Origin: Hymenobacter terricola
GTDB taxonomy: Bacteria > Bacteroidota > Bacteroidia > Cytophagales > Hymenobacteraceae
Length of the DNA stretch: 64,000 bases
Reading direction: 5' to 3'
Assembly: GCF_017921975.2 (NCBI RefSeq)
Contig: NZ_JAGEMO020000042.1
Span: 17,565-81,564, forward strand
The first letter of the stretch is position 1. The number at the start of each line of letters is the position of its first letter. The position numbers and the translations under genes were made by a program. Shown one piece after another: positions 25,573 to 35,379 of this stretch. Under the pieces are notes generated by a model that was not told the DNA's origin, did no database searches, and saw only the letters and a list, made by a program, of their open reading frames with translations.

Positions 25573-26952
25573 ATGGATACCAATCTTCCGGTTTCGGCTC
25601 AGCCGCGTGTGGTGATTATTGGCTGCGGCTTCGGCGGCCTGCGGCTGGCCAAGGCCCTGCGCAAAGCCCCCGTGCAGGTAGTGGTGCTCGACCGCAACAA
25701 CTACCACAACTTCCAGCCGCTGCTGTACCAGGTAGCCACCGGGGCCCTTGAGGCGGACAGCATTGCGTACCCCATCCGCAAGATTTTTGCGGGCCAGGAG
25801 AACTTTTTTTACCGGATGGCCGACGTGCAGCGCGTCGACCCGGCCAGCAACACGGTGATAACCAGCGTGGGCGACGTGCACTACGACTACCTGGTGCTGG
25901 CCACTGGCTCGCTCACCAATTTCTTTGGGCTGGAAACCATTGAGCGCAACGCGATGCAGATTAAGAGCATCCCCAACGCGCTGAACCTCCGAAGCTTCAT
26001 TTTCCAGAATTTCGAAAAAGCCCTGCTCACCAGCGACCCCGCCGCGCGGCAGGCGCTGCTCAACATTGTGGTGGTGGGCGGCGGCCCCACCGGCGTGGAA
26101 ATCAGCGGCTCGCTGGCCGAAATGCGCAAGCACGTACTGCCCAAAGACTACCCCGAGCTGGACTTGCGGGCCATGCAGATTTTCCTGGTTGAGGCCGGAC
26201 CGGCGTTGCTGGGGCCCATGTCGCCGGCCTCGCAGGCCGACGCCAAGCGCTACATGGACGAGTTGGGCGTGCTGGTGCGGCTCAATACGTCCATCAAAAG
26301 GTACGAGGAAGGCAAGGCCTATTTCTCCGAAACGGAGTTTATTCCGACCGATAACCTGGTGTGGGCGGCCGGCGTGAACGGCGCCGAAGTGCCCGGCCTG
26401 CCCGCCGAAACCGTGACCCGCAACAAGCGCATCACCGTGAATAGCTGGAACCAGGTGCAGGGCCAGCCCAACATCTTTGCCATCGGCGACGTGGCCAACA
26501 TGGTGACCGACGACATGCCCAAGGGCCTGCCCATGCTCGCGCCCGTGGCCCAGCAGCAGGCCGACCACCTCGCCGACAACCTCCGGCGCCTGATGCGCGG
26601 CGAAACGCCCCAGGCTTTTGTGTACAACAACAAGGGCTCGATGGCCATCGTGAGCCGCAACAAGGCCGTGGTCGACCTGCCCAAAAACATTCATTTCCGG
26701 GGTTTCTTTGGCTGGCTCACCTGGCTGTTTGTCCACCTGATGACGCTGGTGGGCTTCCGCAACAAAGTGGTGGCCCTCGTGGACTGGGCCTTCAGCTATT
26801 TCAGCTCCGACCAGGCGCTGCGGCTCATCATCCGCCCCTTCCATCGGCACGACGTGAAAGACGACCGCGGCAAGAAAAGCGCGGAGCACCGCGCCGCCAC
26901 ACCCGAGTATAACGCGACGCCGCCAGCCATTCAGACGCCGGTGAATAGCTGA
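25573..26952 (+). CDS. ndh: Type II NADH dehydrogenase (NDH-2)
   Basis: 459 residues. Single-subunit, non-proton-pumping NADH:quinone oxidoreductase on the inner membrane. FAD site: VVIIGCGFGGLRLAKAL at 13-29; NADH site: NIVVVGGGPTGVEISG near 162. NFQPLLYQVATGAL, the ATGS and GDVAN motifs, and PVAQQQADHLADNL (quinone-side AQxAxxxGxxxA analogue) are family marks. The hydrophobic GFFGWLTWLFVHLMTLVGFRN is the membrane-binding segment. With complex I also encoded in this window the cell has two NADH entry routes. A partial promoter box GACCTTTG is 11 bases before the start. Confidence 0.93.
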   Translation: MDTNLPVSAQPRVVIIGCGFGGLRLAKALRKAPVQVVVLDRNNYHNFQPLLYQVATGALEADSIAYPIRKIFAGQENFFYRMADVQRVDPASNTVITSVGDVHYDYLVLATGSLTNFFGLETIERNAMQIKSIPNALNLRSFIFQNFEKALLTSDPAARQALLNIVVVGGGPTGVEISGSLAEMRKHVLPKDYPELDLRAMQIFLVEAGPALLGPMSPASQADAKRYMDELGVLVRLNTSIKRYEEGKAYFSETEFIPTDNLVWAAGVNGAEVPGLPAETVTRNKRITVNSWNQVQGQPNIFAIGDVANMVTDDMPKGLPMLAPVAQQQADHLADNLRRLMRGETPQAFVYNNKGSMAIVSRNKAVVDLPKNIHFRGFFGWLTWLFVHLMTLVGFRNKVVALVDWAFSYFSSDQALRLIIRPFHRHDVKDDRGKKSAEHRAATPEYNATPPAIQTPVNS

Positions 26953-26966
26953 CCGGAAACGTAACA

Positions 26967-27022
26967 AAACTGCTACAAAAAGCCCCCGTGCGATGGCGCA
27001 CGGGGGCTTTTTGTAGCAGTTT
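26967..27022. terminator. Long bidirectional terminator between ndh and the M16 gene
   Basis: Arms 26967-26992 and 26997-27022 are perfectly complementary over 26 bases around an ATGG loop. Each arm contains a GC-rich core and a CTTTTTG/CAAAAAG stretch, so a T run follows the core in both directions. It lies between convergent genes. Confidence 0.92.
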
Positions 27023-27038
27023 AATTTAATTCAGGCCT

Positions 27039-28358
27039 CTAATTGCCGGGGCCGGCAATCACAATTTGCATGGCTTCCGGCGTCAGATACTGCTGGGCCA
27101 AATCGCGCAGCGTCTCGGCGGTGGCGGCTTCGGTTTGCTGCACAAAGTCGGGGTAGTAATTGGCGGGTAACCCCATAAAAATGAGATTTTTGTATTTGTC
27201 GCACTGCTCAAAAACGGTGGACAGCTCGTTGGCAAATTTGCCCAGAATGTAGTTTTTCACCGTTGCCAGCTCTTCGGCCGGAATCAGCTCTTCCTGCAGG
27301 CGGCGCAGCTCCATCTGAATTTCGCTCACCGCGAAATCCGCGCTTTCGCCTTTCACATCGGTGCCGATAACGAAGGAGGTGCCGTGCTCACGCGGGGCCA
27401 CGCTCGCGTGAATGCCGTAGGTCAGGCCTTTATCCTCGCGGATGTTCCGCATCAGGCGCGAGCCAAAATACCCGCCCAGCACATTCACCAGCAGTTTCAG
27501 GTGGTGGGTTTCGGGATGGGTAGGGGCGGGCCAGGGGCGGCCCATCCGGATGGACGACTGCAAGCTGCTGGCCATGGCCACGCGGGCGGGTACGGACGTG
27601 GTGGCCGCATCGACCCGGGCAGCAGCGACAGCAGTTGAGGCCGCAAGGCCGTTGCCAGCCGGAACTCCGCTGAACGCCTGGGCTACTAAATCCTGGTCGG
27701 CGGCCACATCACCGCAGAGAAATACTTCGGCGTTGCCAAACGAGTACACGGCCTGGTGGAAGGCCTGCGCCTCGGCCGCCGTGATGGCTTGGTAAGCAGC
27801 GCTGTCGAAAGGCCGGCCGTACGCCGTCTCAGCCCCAAACAGCAATTCGTTGAACCGTTCGGAGGCCAGAAAGCCGGCCTTCTGCCGTTCTACGCGCACA
27901 TTCTGGATGGTGCGGGTTTTCAGCTGCTCCAGTTCGGCAGCCGGAAAAGCCGGGTTGGTGAGCACATCCGTCACCAGCGGCAGCAGCGTGGGCAGGTGCC
28001 GGGTGAGGCAGTAGAGCGTGAGCGTGGAGCGGTCGAAACCGGCGTCGCACTCCAGTGAGGCGCCGTAGAACGCCACGGCATCGGCAATTTGGCGGGCGGT
28101 GCGGGTGGTGGTGCCTTCCAGCAGCATCCGGGCCGTGATGGATGCCTGGCCGGGGCGGGTTTCGGCCACTTTGCCGGCCCGGAACACCACTTGCAGCCGC
28201 ACCACGGGCTGGGCATCGTTGGCCAGCACGTGCAGGCGGGCGCCACCGGGCAATACATGAACGTCGGCCGCGGGCAGCGTAACGCGGGCCAGCGGCTGAA
28301 CGGGAGGAGCGACGGTACGGTCGAGCATTGTTGTTGAGTTCATAATTACTGGATGCAT
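27039..28358 (-). CDS. M16 family peptidase-like protein lacking the HxxEH zinc motif
   Basis: 439 residues with two M16 domains. The first domain should carry HxxEH after the GQxG turn; here the place reads RPGQASITARMLLEGTT, with no His pair. The second half has the usual R/Y-loop: IREDKGLTYGIHASV near 300. In Bacteroidota M16 proteins often come in pairs, one catalytic and one not, that act as a heterodimer. This looks like the non-catalytic member, yet no catalytic partner is adjacent. No signal peptide at 28358; a Met 5 codons later is an equally good start. It may be structural or regulatory. Confidence 0.88.
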   Translation of the reverse strand: MHPVIMNSTTMLDRTVAPPVQPLARVTLPAADVHVLPGGARLHVLANDAQPVVRLQVVFRAGKVAETRPGQASITARMLLEGTTTRTARQIADAVAFYGASLECDAGFDRSTLTLYCLTRHLPTLLPLVTDVLTNPAFPAAELEQLKTRTIQNVRVERQKAGFLASERFNELLFGAETAYGRPFDSAAYQAITAAEAQAFHQAVYSFGNAEVFLCGDVAADQDLVAQAFSGVPAGNGLAASTAVAAARVDAATTSVPARVAMASSLQSSIRMGRPWPAPTHPETHHLKLLVNVLGGYFGSRLMRNIREDKGLTYGIHASVAPREHGTSFVIGTDVKGESADFAVSEIQMELRRLQEELIPAEELATVKNYILGKFANELSTVFEQCDKYKNLIFMGLPANYYPDFVQQTEAATAETLRDLAQQYLTPEAMQIVIAGPGN

Positions 28359-28391
28359 TGCCGGGGATGGGAAGGCGATGATGTAAACAAA

Positions 28392-28429
28392 AAGAACGTC
28401 ATGCCGGACACCCCCGGCATGACGCTCTT
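28392..28429. repeat. Short palindrome, GTCATG family, copy 5
   Basis: AAGAACGTCATGCCGG (left) pairs with CCGGCATGACGCTCTT (right) with one mismatch around a 6-base loop. Like copy 2 it is the outer tip of the long element. It lies between porV and the M16 gene and may end porV transcripts. Confidence 0.8.
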
Positions 28430-28465
28430 CAGGTCAATACATTAGCACATTAACCAATCAGCAAA

Positions 28466-29689
28466 TTAATTCGAGGGCGCGTCGCCGCTGGTGCCACCGG
28501 CGCCGTTCTCGTCAAACGCCTCGGAGAGCTTGTTTAGGTTAAAGTGCAGCGATACGCGAATGGTTTGGGCCAGGGGATTGGCCTGGTTGTTATCGCCGGT
28601 GGGCACCAGGTAAGTCCCGTCGATGCCGAATACCTGGTAGCGGATGCCCAGGCCCAGGCTCACGTACTGGCGGCCGCCTTTGTCGGCAGCTTCGTAGAAG
28701 TACCCGCCCCGCGCATACAGCAGGTCGTTGTAGTTGTACTCCAAACCAGTCGACAGGTTGATTTCGCGCAGCTCTTCCTTGAAGCCGCCGGGGGCATCGC
28801 TAAACGAAGAGAACAGGGCACCGACGATGTTTTGCTTGTTGCGGTCGACGTTAATTTGCTTGATGCGCGGGTCGCTGGACGGCACGCCGTCCTCGTAGTA
28901 CGGCGAGGGCACCAGCAGCTTGGTTGCATCGAACACCAGCGTGATTTTATTGTACTGGTCAATCTCGCGGGTAAGGGCCGTGCCCAGCTTCAGGCTGGTG
29001 GGCAGGAAGCTGGGGTTGGTGGGGTCGGAGTAGGTGATTTTGTTGCCGATGTTGGCAATGGAAGCACCGAACGCCAGGTTGTACAACCCGGTGCCGATGG
29101 TGGCATCCTTGGAATAATAGGCTCCGATATCAACGGCGGCGGCGTTGCCGGGCTGCGCATCGTTGCCGCTGTAGGCCCCCACCAGGTTGGAGCGGATGTA
29201 GCGCGCCGAAATGCCCAGGCCGAAGTTGTCGGTGAGCTGCTGGCCGTAGGAAACCGACAAGGCATACTCCTTCGGGTTGAAGGAGCCGGCCGGCAGGTTG
29301 GTGCCGGTGCGGTAGTCAATCTGGCCCAAATCGAAATACATGAGCGAGGCCCCCAACGCCGAGCGTTTGCCAATCTTGGCGTAGCCCGAGAGGTACGACA
29401 GGCTCATGTCGTCGGTGATGTTGCGCAGCCACGGCGAATACGAAGCCGAAACAGCATACTTATACGGCACAAAGCCGAGCTTGCCGGCATTGAAAAAAGC
29501 CCCATTGGCATCGGGTGAAGTGGCCACTCCTGCTTCGCCCAACGACGAGGCGCGCGCATCGGGGCTAAGGGTGAGGATGGGCACGGCCGTGGTGATGGTG
29601 TGGGGGCTGACCTGGGCCTGGGCCGTGCCCACCAAGGCCAACAAGCCGGTGGACAGCGCCAGGCGCGAACGGGAAAAGAGGGGCTGCAT
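28466..29689 (-). CDS. porV: Type IX secretion outer membrane protein PorV (LptO)
   Basis: 407 residues. Signal peptide about 1-25 (ALSTGLLALVGTAQAQ), then the FadL-like barrel typical of PorV: PILTLSPDARASSLGEAGVATSPDANGAFFNAGKLGF at the start, and repeated strands ending in LSLHFNLNKL-like sequence near the C-terminus. PorV shuttles cargo from the Sov translocon to PorU for cleavage and attachment. The ATG at 29689 gives the signal peptide; the longer frame to 29803 lacks one. It follows porU by 49 bases on the same strand, the usual order, so they are likely one operon. Confidence 0.95.
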   Translation of the reverse strand: MQPLFSRSRLALSTGLLALVGTAQAQVSPHTITTAVPILTLSPDARASSLGEAGVATSPDANGAFFNAGKLGFVPYKYAVSASYSPWLRNITDDMSLSYLSGYAKIGKRSALGASLMYFDLGQIDYRTGTNLPAGSFNPKEYALSVSYGQQLTDNFGLGISARYIRSNLVGAYSGNDAQPGNAAAVDIGAYYSKDATIGTGLYNLAFGASIANIGNKITYSDPTNPSFLPTSLKLGTALTREIDQYNKITLVFDATKLLVPSPYYEDGVPSSDPRIKQINVDRNKQNIVGALFSSFSDAPGGFKEELREINLSTGLEYNYNDLLYARGGYFYEAADKGGRQYVSLGLGIRYQVFGIDGTYLVPTGDNNQANPLAQTIRVSLHFNLNKLSEAFDENGAGGTSGDAPSN

Positions 29690-29738
29690 AGAAGGGGAAA
29701 AGGAGGCCTTACGCGGCCCGGGCGCAAATAAAAGCGGA

Positions 29739-32700
29739 TTAATTGAGGATGACGAGTTTTTCGTACTTCGAAGCTGTCGAGCCGTTGTGCTCCGACCGCA
29801 CACTCAGGCGGTACACGTACACGCCGCGGGCCAGCTGGTCATTGTAGTCGTCGCGGCCATTCCAGGTGATGCTGTGCTGGTGCGCATCGGTGCTGGCCAC
29901 CACGGCGGAAAGGGTGCGCACCAAATGGCCCGACACAGTAAAAATCTGGACCTGCACGTCGAGATTATCGGGTTCGCCATCGGCCTGGTTGTGGTCGAAG
30001 AAGAACGTAGTTGAGTTAGCAAACGGATTGGGGTAGTTCAGCACGTGGTCGAGGGCCAGCTTTTCGTCATGGGCCACCACAAACTGGATTTCCTTTTCCG
30101 CCGAGTTGTTATACGTATCCCAGGCTTTGAGGCGTATCGAATGGGCGCCGGTGGCCAGGTCTTTGAACAAGTTGTTTACTTTCCCGGAGCGGAAGTTGCC
30201 CACGTTCGATACGTAGCTTTCGTTCAGCACAATCAGCTTGTTCGGGTCGTTGTCGAGTATGGCCGTGATGTCGTGGCCAATGCCGGCGCCGGTCGTGTTG
30301 ATGCCGCTGGAATCGCTAAGCTGCGCCAGCAGAGTGGTGTTCTGCCCCGTCAGGCCCCCGAAGGCAAACGACAGGTCGTCCATAAACAGCCGGATGTCCG
30401 GCGGGGTAGTATCGGCATCCGGGTGCGGATTGGCACCACCCACTTTTTTCAGCTGGTATCCGTTGGCGTCGATGCTATGGGTAGCATCGGACGCGTACAG
30501 GCTGATTTTGCCCAGCCCAAGGCTGTAATTGATGTCCTTGGGCACCACGAAGGTGAGATTGAACTGCCCGGCGACCACATCGGCCTGCCCGCCATAAATC
30601 ACGTTTTCCTGCACCACCACCGGCCGCGGCGAGTCGGGCAACGTCGGGTCATTCCTATCGGGCGACTCGTCGCCGAGCGTCATCACGGTAGTGGGCTTGT
30701 CGTAAATCGTTACCTGAGCCCGGCCGGTAAAGGAGGAGTTCAGGGCGCCATTGTTCAGCAACTTGCCGTGCAGGCGAATGCGCGAGAGTGCTTGCAGGGT
30801 ATCGGCCGTAACCCAAGCCCCGGCCCGGCGCTGCCGGACGCTGTCCAGTACCACAGTTTGCTTGGGGTAAGCCAGGGTCATGCTCGGGTCGGCCAGCAGG
30901 GTGTAGTTGCGGTTGTTGATATCGGAGCCCCCGCCGGGCCCGGGGTAGTCGTTTTTGCTCAGCATTACCACGGTGCCGATGCTGGGCATTTTGCCATTAA
31001 TTGGCCGCAGTACGCGGTTGATGTAGGCGCGGTTCAGGTAGGCGTTCTGGCCGGCGTCCACCACGCGGGTGGTGGTGAAGAGGCCCACCGCGCCGCCCGT
31101 GGCGTTATCCGTCAGCGCCTGCTCACCGGCCGAGGTAAAGTCGGGGTTATCGTAGGTGCTGAAATCGCAGGTGCCGGTGGTGAAGAACGTCAGGTTGGTG
31201 GGGTTGCGCAAAGCCAGAACAGAAGCGTTGGTCAGAATTTGCTCGTCGGTCCAGCCCTTGGGGCCACCGTGTCCCAGGTAGTTAACAATCAGGGAACCCT
31301 GCTCTACCGATTGGTCGATGGCGCGGTTGGTTTCGGGCGAGCGCTGGCCCGCCGATACCGACAGCTGCGGGTTGAGGTCCAGGTACACTTTGTGCACGTT
31401 GTACACCGGGTTGTTGGTCTGGATGGCCTGGGCCACAATTTCTGAGCCCTGGCCCACAAATAGGTCGCCGTTGCCATCGTCGGATACGAGCGTAATGCGG
31501 TTGCGCCACTTGCCGTAAGCCGCGGTGGCATCGTAGCCAATGATTTTATCTACCACCTGGCGGGCTTGGTCGGCATTGGTGCGCTGGCCCTTGGGGGCCC
31601 GCACCGGCAGGCGGCCCACCCCGATGTCCAGCAGCTCGTTAGAACCACCTTGCTCGCTCCACTCGCCTTCGTTATCGTCGAGCAAGGCGTAATAATCGTC
31701 CGAAGAATAGCTGGCACCGCCATAAAAGGGCGCCAGCGATTCCCGCGACTCATAGGTAGGCACGTAGTTCTGGTTGAACGCGTCAAAGTCCGCGTCGTTC
31801 TTGAACGGCACCCGGTCGCGCCACCACGAGGGCTCCGCGGTTTTGTCGTTGTACGGGTCCGATTTGTAGTCAAACGATGCGTCGCCGAACAGCAGCAGCT
31901 GCATTTGCCGGCCCGCCGGGGCCAGGTCGTACAGCTGCTTCATAAAGTCGCGGATGGCCGTCACGTCCTGCCCACCCGAACCGTATTCGTTGTATACCTG
32001 AGCCGTAGTCACCACGGCCACGCGCATATTGTCGTGGCTGATGCGATGGCTGGCCAGGCGCATTGCCTGCCCGTAGAACGCCGGATAAGTCACGATAACC
32101 AAATCGACCAGGGCATTAGGCGTGGTATTCATGGCGTGCAGGTCCTGGTTCTCAACCTTGCCAAAGGCGCGGGGCGTACCGAAGGTGCCGCCCGGCACCA
32201 GGGCCACGAATTCACGCAGAGAATCGGAGTGCGCCACGAAGCTGCCGGTTGCAACATCAAAAGACATGGCCTTAGCCTGACGGGGATTAGTTACTTCCCA
32301 CACCACCAAGCCGCTAGGAGGTGAGCCTACCACATAGCGGTTCATCGCGGAGGCGGGCCCAATGTTGGTCAGCGAACGAAACTCCAGTTGCGACCCGCTC
32401 AGCTTTATCGTGCGTTCGGCATTGATATCCAGGTAATCTAAGTAGGCGCTGGAGTTGGGGTCCCCGCTAGTATAAGTCAGGCCCACGCGCAGTTCGGTAC
32501 CGGGGGTGGCGAGGGTCAGCTGCTTGGTGTCGACGTTTCCGGTGGCAATGGGCCCGAAATCATAGTTGGCCCGGGCATTTAGGCCCTGTGAGCCCAAGGC
32601 ATTGCCATTCAATGTAAGCTGGAAAGTGCTGGCTGTGGCCGAATTAGCTATCAATGACGACGTGACGCGCACCTGGCTGCCGGCCACCAAATCGGGAATG

Positions 32701-33752
32701 CCGCTGAAAGCAAAGTCCTGCTGCCCCCCGGTGCGGAAGCCTTCGCCCACCCAGTTGCGGCCCGAGTGCATGAGGTTGGTCAGGTCGTGTTCGTGAAAGT
32801 CGCGGTAGGTGAACGTGGTAATGTTGGGCGTGCCGGCCGGCGCAGTCAGCGCGGCCGCCGTGGGCACCCGCCGCCCGGCCGTGCCATTCACACTCACAAA
32901 ATAGTAAGTCGTATCCGAGTAAATGTTGTTGCGGTGCCGAAACTGGCCGCCCTGCATTTCCCAGGTGTGCGCGCCGGGCGAATAGAACAGGAAGTATTCG
33001 TTGTCGTCGAATACGGCGTCGTTGTTGCTGCTCACAAACAGCACGTTGTTTTCGGCCAGGTCGTCGGGGCGGTACACGCTGTTGGCCTGGGGCAGCACGC
33101 CCATCGAGTTGCCGTAGACGTGCAGGTTGTTGGGATTAATGGTTGCCGGGTTGAGACCCATGTTGCGCAACGTGGCTTTGTCGAGCTTGTAAACGCCGCT
33201 TTCGGCCACGCCCATCTTGTACCAGTCGCCGGTGCGCAGCACCGAATGCGGCAGGTGGGTGCGGGAGGTGGCCGTGCTGCGCGCGGTCGCACCGCCGCCC
33301 GGCGTGTAGTTGTAATCGAACGACATCAACCGCTCGGGCTGGCCGGTTTGCGGGTTGCGGCGGATGGGGCGCAGGCTCAGGTGCGTCACCAGCTGCTTCA
33401 TCTCGGTGCCCGTCACCAGCTGGGGCTCGGGGCCGGCCGGCAGCTTGCTGGTATTGAACATCCTGGCATCGGCCGCCGAAAAGGCCTCGTACACCATATT
33501 GGCCAATTCACCCTGGCTCACGCCGCCCTGCAGCCGCAGGCTGAACCATCCCACCTGGTCGTCCACCACCTGGCGGGCTTCGCTGAAAGTGGGCACCCTT
33601 TGCTTGCGGGAGCCCTTGGTGGGCACTTCAGCATAACCGCCCCAGGTGATGGTGCCGTGGGCCGTGGCCGGCCCGCCCCCCTGGGCCCGGGCCGGCACCC
33701 CAGCTCCCACTATTAACCCCGCGAACGCAATGAAGAGAAAAAAAGGACGCAT
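29739..33752 (-). CDS. porU: Type IX secretion sortase PorU (C25 family)
   Basis: 1337 residues. Signal peptide about 1-23 (FIAFAGLIVGAGVPARAQ). The catalytic C25 gingipain-like domain carries H828 in NYLGHGGPKGW and C862 in FFTTGTCDFSTYD. It is preceded by beta-sandwich domains. The C-terminal 90 residues start VLNYPNPFANSTTFFF and end ARGVYVYRLSVRS then KLVILN, a sorting-like domain kept by PorU itself. PorU removes the C-terminal signal from cargo and joins it to a lipid or sugar at the cell surface. porV follows. Two possible cargo genes are in this window, at 3131 and 47413. Confidence 0.95.
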   Translation of the reverse strand: MRPFFLFIAFAGLIVGAGVPARAQGGGPATAHGTITWGGYAEVPTKGSRKQRVPTFSEARQVVDDQVGWFSLRLQGGVSQGELANMVYEAFSAADARMFNTSKLPAGPEPQLVTGTEMKQLVTHLSLRPIRRNPQTGQPERLMSFDYNYTPGGGATARSTATSRTHLPHSVLRTGDWYKMGVAESGVYKLDKATLRNMGLNPATINPNNLHVYGNSMGVLPQANSVYRPDDLAENNVLFVSSNNDAVFDDNEYFLFYSPGAHTWEMQGGQFRHRNNIYSDTTYYFVSVNGTAGRRVPTAAALTAPAGTPNITTFTYRDFHEHDLTNLMHSGRNWVGEGFRTGGQQDFAFSGIPDLVAGSQVRVTSSLIANSATASTFQLTLNGNALGSQGLNARANYDFGPIATGNVDTKQLTLATPGTELRVGLTYTSGDPNSSAYLDYLDINAERTIKLSGSQLEFRSLTNIGPASAMNRYVVGSPPSGLVVWEVTNPRQAKAMSFDVATGSFVAHSDSLREFVALVPGGTFGTPRAFGKVENQDLHAMNTTPNALVDLVIVTYPAFYGQAMRLASHRISHDNMRVAVVTTAQVYNEYGSGGQDVTAIRDFMKQLYDLAPAGRQMQLLLFGDASFDYKSDPYNDKTAEPSWWRDRVPFKNDADFDAFNQNYVPTYESRESLAPFYGGASYSSDDYYALLDDNEGEWSEQGGSNELLDIGVGRLPVRAPKGQRTNADQARQVVDKIIGYDATAAYGKWRNRITLVSDDGNGDLFVGQGSEIVAQAIQTNNPVYNVHKVYLDLNPQLSVSAGQRSPETNRAIDQSVEQGSLIVNYLGHGGPKGWTDEQILTNASVLALRNPTNLTFFTTGTCDFSTYDNPDFTSAGEQALTDNATGGAVGLFTTTRVVDAGQNAYLNRAYINRVLRPINGKMPSIGTVVMLSKNDYPGPGGGSDINNRNYTLLADPSMTLAYPKQTVVLDSVRQRRAGAWVTADTLQALSRIRLHGKLLNNGALNSSFTGRAQVTIYDKPTTVMTLGDESPDRNDPTLPDSPRPVVVQENVIYGGQADVVAGQFNLTFVVPKDINYSLGLGKISLYASDATHSIDANGYQLKKVGGANPHPDADTTPPDIRLFMDDLSFAFGGLTGQNTTLLAQLSDSSGINTTGAGIGHDITAILDNDPNKLIVLNESYVSNVGNFRSGKVNNLFKDLATGAHSIRLKAWDTYNNSAEKEIQFVVAHDEKLALDHVLNYPNPFANSTTFFFDHNQADGEPDNLDVQVQIFTVSGHLVRTLSAVVASTDAHQHSITWNGRDDYNDQLARGVYVYRLSVRSEHNGSTASKYEKLVILN

Positions 33753-33898
33753 ACACGTTATGTTTTGGGCACCTAGTTTTTACTTTGCGAAACGCCACAC
33801 GGTGGTTCCGCAACAGCACCGTCGAGCATCAGGTTCACCCGATAGTGCCTTCTTAACAACCAAATAATCTATTTATTGTAGCTGTTGCAACGAATCTA

Positions 33899-34633
33899 TT
33901 ACCGGGCCGCCGTCTTTGGCACCGACAGCAGTACGTAGAGCAGCACCACGAGCGGCACCGCAGTGGCTCGCAGCGCTAGCAATAATCCTGCCGCCAGCAA
34001 CAAAAACAGGAAGCGCCGCCGATTATCCGCCCAGCGCAAGGTCTTAAATTTCAAGGCAAACAACGGTAATTCGGCCACCAGCAGTCCTGACAACAGCGCC
34101 GTGAGGGCCACTAAAAACCAGGGATTTAGAATAACATCCTTCAGCCCAAACTGGTCGTGCGCCAGAATGAGCGGCAGCGAGGCTACCACCAGCGTGCAGG
34201 CCGGGGTGGGCAGACCGATAAAGGAAGTCGTCTGCCGGGTATCGTTGTTAAACTTGGCCAGCCGCAGGGCCGAGAAAATGGTAACTAGGAAGGCCAGGAA
34301 CGGTGCATAATGCGCCACGGCCGGCCACTCCATACTGATAGATGGCGGCCAACTGCTGCCCGCCCCGAGCAATCCCACTTGCAGTAGCTTGAACAGGATG
34401 GCTCCCGGCACCACGCCAAACGAAACCATGTCGGCCAGCGAGTCCAGGTCTTTGCCAATGGCCGATGATACGCGCAGCGCCCGCGCCAACAGGCCGTCGA
34501 AAAAATCAGCTACGGCCGCAGCACCGACGAAATAGGCCCCCATCGTAAGGTCGCCGTTGAAAATGGCCGTCAGTGCGAAGCAACCAAATAATAGGTTGAG
34601 GCAGGTAACGGCGTTAGGCAGGTGTCGTTTCAA
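33899..34633 (-). CDS. pssA: CDP-diacylglycerol--serine O-phosphatidyltransferase
   Basis: 244 residues, integral membrane enzyme making phosphatidylserine, the precursor of phosphatidylethanolamine. The CDP-alcohol phosphotransferase motif is present: DFFDGLLARALRVSSAIGKDLDSLADMVSFG (Dx2DGx2ARx8Gx3Dx3D) near residues 43-73. About eight membrane segments. The gap to the gene upstream (MBL hydrolase) is filled by a heptamer hairpin that ends 8 bases before this ATG. porU is downstream with 146 bases between, in which I see no gene or repeat. Confidence 0.94.
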   Translation of the reverse strand: MKRHLPNAVTCLNLLFGCFALTAIFNGDLTMGAYFVGAAAVADFFDGLLARALRVSSAIGKDLDSLADMVSFGVVPGAILFKLLQVGLLGAGSSWPPSISMEWPAVAHYAPFLAFLVTIFSALRLAKFNNDTRQTTSFIGLPTPACTLVVASLPLILAHDQFGLKDVILNPWFLVALTALLSGLLVAELPLFALKFKTLRWADNRRRFLFLLLAAGLLLALRATAVPLVVLLYVLLSVPKTAAR

Positions 34634-34641
34634 ATGGGAAA

Positions 34642-34744
34642 GAGGAATGAGGAATGAGGAATGAGGAATATTTTCAATGAACAGCGAGGCATTGAGAACG
34701 GGATACCACCCAATTCTTCATTCCTCATTCTTCATTCTTAATTC
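34642..34744. repeat. Heptamer hairpin, GAGGAAT word, between MBL and pssA genes
   Basis: Four exact tandem copies of GAGGAAT at 34642-34669 face an inverted set (ATTCTTC, ATTCCTC, ATTCTTC, ATTCTTA) at 34713-34744. The right part runs through the stop codon of the MBL gene, and the left part ends 9 bases from the pssA start, so the element fills the gap. The same 7-base word is used at 44467. Confidence 0.85.
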
Positions 34745-35379
34745 AAAAACGGGTTGCCGCGCCGCTCCTCCCCTATCGTGGTGGCGGGGCCGTGGCCGGG
34801 GTACACCACCGTGGCGTCGGGCAGGTTCAGCAGCTCGGTTTCGATGCTGTGCAAGAGCTCGGCATGGTTGCCGCCCGGCAAATCCGTCCGGCCGATGCTG
34901 CGCTGAAACAGCACGTCGCCCCCGATAACGGTGGCCGTGGGCGCGTGGTAAAACACGACGTGGCCCGGCGCGTGGCCCGGCGTGAAGCGCACTTCCAGCC
35001 CGGTTTCGCCAAAAATCACGGGCTGGCCGGCCACCAGCTCGCCGGTGGGCTCGGCCGGCTGGTACTCCGGAAAGCCGTAGTTGGCCGCGTAGGTGGGCAC
35101 GGCGCGCAGGGTGGGCAAGTCCAGCCGGTGCAGCAGAAACGGGGTGCCGGGCCAGGTGGTGAGCACAAACTGGTTGCCGAGAACGTGGTCGATGTGCGCG
35201 TGGGTATTGAGCAGCAGCGCTACGTGCAGGTCATTGGCAGTGATGTACTCCCGCAGCGCCTGCTGCTCGGCCGGCGCGTAGCAGCCGGGGTCCACGATGG
35301 CGCACTGCCGGGTGGCCTCGTCAATCAGCAGGTAGGTATTTTCAGAAAAAGCATTGAACGTGAAACCGGCGACCGTCAT
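34738..35379 (-). CDS. MBL-fold metallo-hydrolase (glyoxalase II-like)
   Basis: 213 residues, cytoplasmic. Zinc site motif THAHIDH at 59-65 (H60, H62, D64, H65), then H at GHAPGHVV (near 137), D at GGDVLF (near 154) and H at YPGHGP (near 198): a complete dinuclear metallo-beta-lactamase site. Length and layout fit hydroxyacylglutathione hydrolase-like proteins, which in bacteria without glutathione probably act on other thioesters. The last residues are coded inside a heptamer repeat, so the C-terminus may have been altered by it. A TACCTTTC promoter-like box is 28 bases upstream. Confidence 0.92.
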   Translation of the reverse strand: MTVAGFTFNAFSENTYLLIDEATRQCAIVDPGCYAPAEQQALREYITANDLHVALLLNTHAHIDHVLGNQFVLTTWPGTPFLLHRLDLPTLRAVPTYAANYGFPEYQPAEPTGELVAGQPVIFGETGLEVRFTPGHAPGHVVFYHAPTATVIGGDVLFQRSIGRTDLPGGNHAELLHSIETELLNLPDATVVYPGHGPATTIGEERRGNPFLN

